Source of the DNA: CAIOHW01 sp964432565 | GTDB lineage: Bacteria; Bdellovibrionota; UBA1018 | Reading direction: 5' to 3' | Assembly (NCBI GenBank): GCA_964432565.1 | Contig: CAYSOA010000001.1 | Span: 124,001 to 188,000 of the forward strand | Length of the DNA: 64,000 bases | Part shown: positions 62,110-64,000 of the stretch, one piece after another | Layout of the letters: the number at the start of each line of letters is the position of its first letter | Position numbering within the stretch: the stretch's first letter is position 1 | Translations under genes and position numbers: made by a program | The notes under the pieces: generated by a model | What the model saw: the letters and a program-made list of their open reading frames with translations, nothing else | The model's database searches: none | What the model was told of the DNA's origin: nothing

Positions 62110-63323
62110 AGCTGCCGATTTTTCTCGACTATCATTCCACCACGCCGATGGACCCGCTGGTTCTTGAGGCGATGATTCCCTATTTCACCCAGTCCTTCGG
62201 AAACGCTGCAAGCCGCAATCATGAGTTTGGCTGGACCGCCGAAGCCGCGGTGGAGAAGGCGCGCGGGCATATTGCTTCCCTGATCGGCGCCACTGACAAG
62301 GAAGTGATCTTTACCAGTGGTGCCACCGAGAGCAATAATCTGGCTCTGCAGGGTGTCGCCCAGATGTACAAGGATCGGGGCCGGCACATCATTACGTCGC
62401 CGGTTGAACACAAGGCGGTTCTGGACACCTGTCAGTATCTCGAGTCGATCGGCTTTGAAATTACGACGCTCCCTGTCGATCAGTACGGTCGCGTCTCCGC
62501 CGAAGAGGTCGCCAGAGCCATTCGTGCAGATACGATTCTGGTCAGCGTGATGTTCGCCAATAATGAAATCGGCACCATCAATCCGATCGCCGAGATCGGC
62601 AAGGTCTGCAAGGAGCGTGGGGTGCTGTTCCATACCGACGCCGTTCAGGCCTGCGGAAAGATCCCCGTCGATGTCCAGGCCATGGGCATCGATCTGCTCT
62701 CGTTGACGGCGCACAAGATGTACGGCCCCAAGGGCGTGGGGGCTCTGTATGTTCGACGCCGAAACCCTCGCGTTCGCCTGGCTGCCTTGGTCCATGGTGG
62801 AGGCCATGAGCGTGGCATGAGGTCGGGAACTTTGAATGTGCCCGGCATTGTCGGCTTCGGGAAAGCGGCCGAGATTGCGAAGGCCCGACTTCAGTCCGAT
62901 TACGACCATTCCAAGCGGCTTCGTGACAGGCTTTGGGATGCGATCCAGGCCGAGATCGACGAGGTGCATCTCAATGGGCATCCGACGGAGCGGCTTCCCC
63001 ACAACCTTAACGTCAGCTTTGCCTACGTTGAGGGCGAGTCACTCATGATGGGGATCAAGGAGCTTGCAGTTTCGAGCGGGTCGGCTTGCACGTCGGCCTC
63101 GCTCGAGCCATCCTATGTGCTCAAAAGCATCGGGGTAGGAGAAGAACTGGCCCATTCGAGCATCCGCTTCAGCGTCGGAAGAAACACGACGGACGCCGAG
63201 ATTGATTTTGCGATCGAGCGGGTCGTGGCCACCGTGCGAAAGCTTCGCGAGCTTTCTCCTCTTTACGAGATGGTGAAGGAAGGCGTGGATTTAAAGTCGG
63301 TCGTCTGGACCGGGCATCACTGA
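62106..63323 (+). CDS. iscS: Cysteine desulfurase IscS
   Basis: A 405-residue pyridoxal-phosphate enzyme of the IscS (group I) type: FLDYHSTTPMDP, GATESNNLAL, PLP Lys in SLTAHKMYGPKGVGAL, and the active-site Cys loop SSGSACTSASLEPSYVL. It delivers persulfide sulfur to IscU. HExP-type C-terminus for group I is normal (WTGHH end). It overlaps iscR by four bases and iscU follows after 20 bases. Confidence 0.97.
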   Translation: MKLPIFLDYHSTTPMDPLVLEAMIPYFTQSFGNAASRNHEFGWTAEAAVEKARGHIASLIGATDKEVIFTSGATESNNLALQGVAQMYKDRGRHIITSPVEHKAVLDTCQYLESIGFEITTLPVDQYGRVSAEEVARAIRADTILVSVMFANNEIGTINPIAEIGKVCKERGVLFHTDAVQACGKIPVDVQAMGIDLLSLTAHKMYGPKGVGALYVRRRNPRVRLAALVHGGGHERGMRSGTLNVPGIVGFGKAAEIAKARLQSDYDHSKRLRDRLWDAIQAEIDEVHLNGHPTERLPHNLNVSFAYVEGESLMMGIKELAVSSGSACTSASLEPSYVLKSIGVGEELAHSSIRFSVGRNTTDAEIDFAIERVVATVRKLRELSPLYEMVKEGVDLKSVVWTGHH

Positions 63324-63343
63324 TCAACGGCAGGAGTACTGAA

Positions 63344-63742
63344 ATGGCATACACTCAGAAAGTCATCGAACATTACGAAAACCCCAGGAATGTGGGCTCT
63401 TTGGATAAGACCTCAAAGCAGGTTGGAACGGGGCTTGTGGGCGCACCCGAGTGCGGCGACGTGATGAAGCTGCAGATCGAGGTCGACGAAAAGACTCGCG
63501 TCATCACGGATGCAAAGTTCAAGACCTTCGGGTGCGGCAGCGCCATCGCCAGCTCTTCGCTTGCGACCGAGTGGGTCAAGGGCAAGACGGTTGAAGAGGC
63601 GCTTCAGATCAAGAACACCGATATCGTTGAGGAGCTTTCTTTGCCGCCGATCAAGATCCACTGTTCGGTGCTCGCCGAGGATGCGATCAAGGCGGCGATT
63701 CAGGACTACATGAAAAAGAACGAAGGAGAGCAGAAATCATGA
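63344..63742 (+). CDS. iscU: Fe-S cluster scaffold IscU
   Basis: A 132-residue scaffold with the three ligand Cys in PECGDVMKL, TFGCGSAIASSSL and KIHCSVLAEDA, the conserved Asp after the first, and LPPIKIHC (LPPVK motif, recognised by HscA) present. It builds [2Fe-2S] clusters with IscS sulfur. The RBS is GGAG. It overlaps the iscA-like gene by four bases. Confidence 0.97.
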   Translation: MAYTQKVIEHYENPRNVGSLDKTSKQVGTGLVGAPECGDVMKLQIEVDEKTRVITDAKFKTFGCGSAIASSSLATEWVKGKTVEEALQIKNTDIVEELSLPPIKIHCSVLAEDAIKAAIQDYMKKNEGEQKS

Positions 63743-64000
63743 GTGAAGCCACCGAAGCCCAGGGCAATCCTTCTCAGTCCACCTCCCAGGTGGGCGCTGC
63801 TCCCGCTCCGACGTCGCTGACCATCACCGACAAGGCGGTCGCCGAGATCAAGCGCATTCAGGCGGCGGATTCCACCGCTGAGGGCGCCCATCTACGTGTG
63901 ATGGTCGTTGGCGGAGGTTGCTCGGGAATGAGCTACAAGCTGGGGTTCGATGCCCAGCCCCTGGCTGCAAGCGACAAGATTTTCGAGAAGGACGGTGTGA
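63739..64000 (+). CDS. iscA: IscA-like A-type Fe-S carrier (truncated by the window edge)
   Basis: The frame begins at 63739 (ATGA overlap with iscU) and runs off the window. An unusual Ser/Gln/Ala-rich N-terminal extension of about 28 residues is followed by the A-type domain SLTITDKAVAEIKRIQ, VMVVGGGCSGMSYKLGFD; the first ligand Cys is visible and the CGC pair would lie outside. It is the expected gene after iscU. Confidence 0.92.
   Translation, partial: MSEATEAQGNPSQSTSQVGAAPAPTSLTITDKAVAEIKRIQAADSTAEGAHLRVMVVGGGCSGMSYKLGFDAQPLAASDKIFEKDGV

Noticed and set aside
1..64000. tRNA, rRNA, CRISPR arrays, transposases, integrases and prophage genes
   Set aside because: None was recognised on either strand; all gaps are short and no clover-leaf or repeat-spacer pattern was found by eye.

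Overview
This is a GC-rich, gene-dense chromosomal segment of a Gram-negative bacterium. It carries LPS-core genes (kdsA, kdsB, kdsC), an outer-membrane assembly pair (tamA/tamB), a type IV pilus secretin and flagellar stator genes (motA, motB, fliL). The whole pil cluster follows the order known from Myxococcus xanthus (pilB-T-C-S-R-A-G-H-I-D-M-N-O-P-Q). A pseudo-receiver/coiled-coil protein, a bactofilin, choice-of-anchor-type repeats and a CHASE2 kinase are also present. Together these suggest a Bdellovibrionota or Myxococcota (former Deltaproteobacteria) lineage. That placement is inference, because no rRNA is present. No tRNA, rRNA, CRISPR array, insertion sequence or phage was seen, and no gap between genes exceeds about 200 bases.

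Region 1 (1-14.8 kb) is the type IV pilus locus. It holds the tail of a gene that by position is probably pilT, then pilC, a receiver-less sigma-54 activator, a TPR membrane protein on the other strand, the major pilin pilA, a large GT-C-like membrane protein, a divergently arranged ABC transporter pair (PilH/PilI-like), the prepilin peptidase pilD, a small membrane protein, and the alignment/secretin operon pilMNOPQ with a trailing TPR gene. Region 2 (14.8-17.3 kb) holds efp, accB and accC. accC is interrupted by an in-frame TAA. Region 3 (17.3-24.9 kb) is a TPR gene followed by tamB and a tamA-like gene with about six POTRA domains.

Region 4 (24.9-29.8 kb) has a ureohydrolase, the ribosomal operon rplM-rpsI with a clear terminator, an unknown gene, a DUF1704 'QEGLA' metallopeptidase and an exported parvulin. 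Region 5 (29.8-39.7 kb) is mostly minus strand: an NtrC-type regulator with its CHASE2 histidine kinase, motA-motB, a class A penicillin-binding protein, a porin-like barrel and fliL. Region 6 (39.7-46.8 kb) has alanine dehydrogenase, a PhnP-like metallo-beta-lactamase-fold hydrolase, an NAD-dependent epimerase, a bactofilin with a membrane partner, a FrzS/AglZ-like pseudo-receiver coiled-coil protein and a calcineurin-like phosphoesterase.

Region 7 (46.9-60.3 kb) contains kdsB-pyrG and kdsA-kdsC, which together make and activate KDO for LPS. The two pairs are separated by about 9 kb holding a 1445-residue repeat lipoprotein and its barrel-like partner, serA facing a D-2-hydroxyglutarate-type dehydrogenase, and an exported papain-like protease. 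Region 8 (60.3-64 kb) is a DUF155/RMD1 membrane protein and the start of an isc operon (iscR-like, iscS, iscU, iscA), with a promoter/operator region that suggests Fe-S autoregulation. Five of the ten convergent gene pairs overlap by exactly four bases at their stop codons, which shows how compact the genome is.
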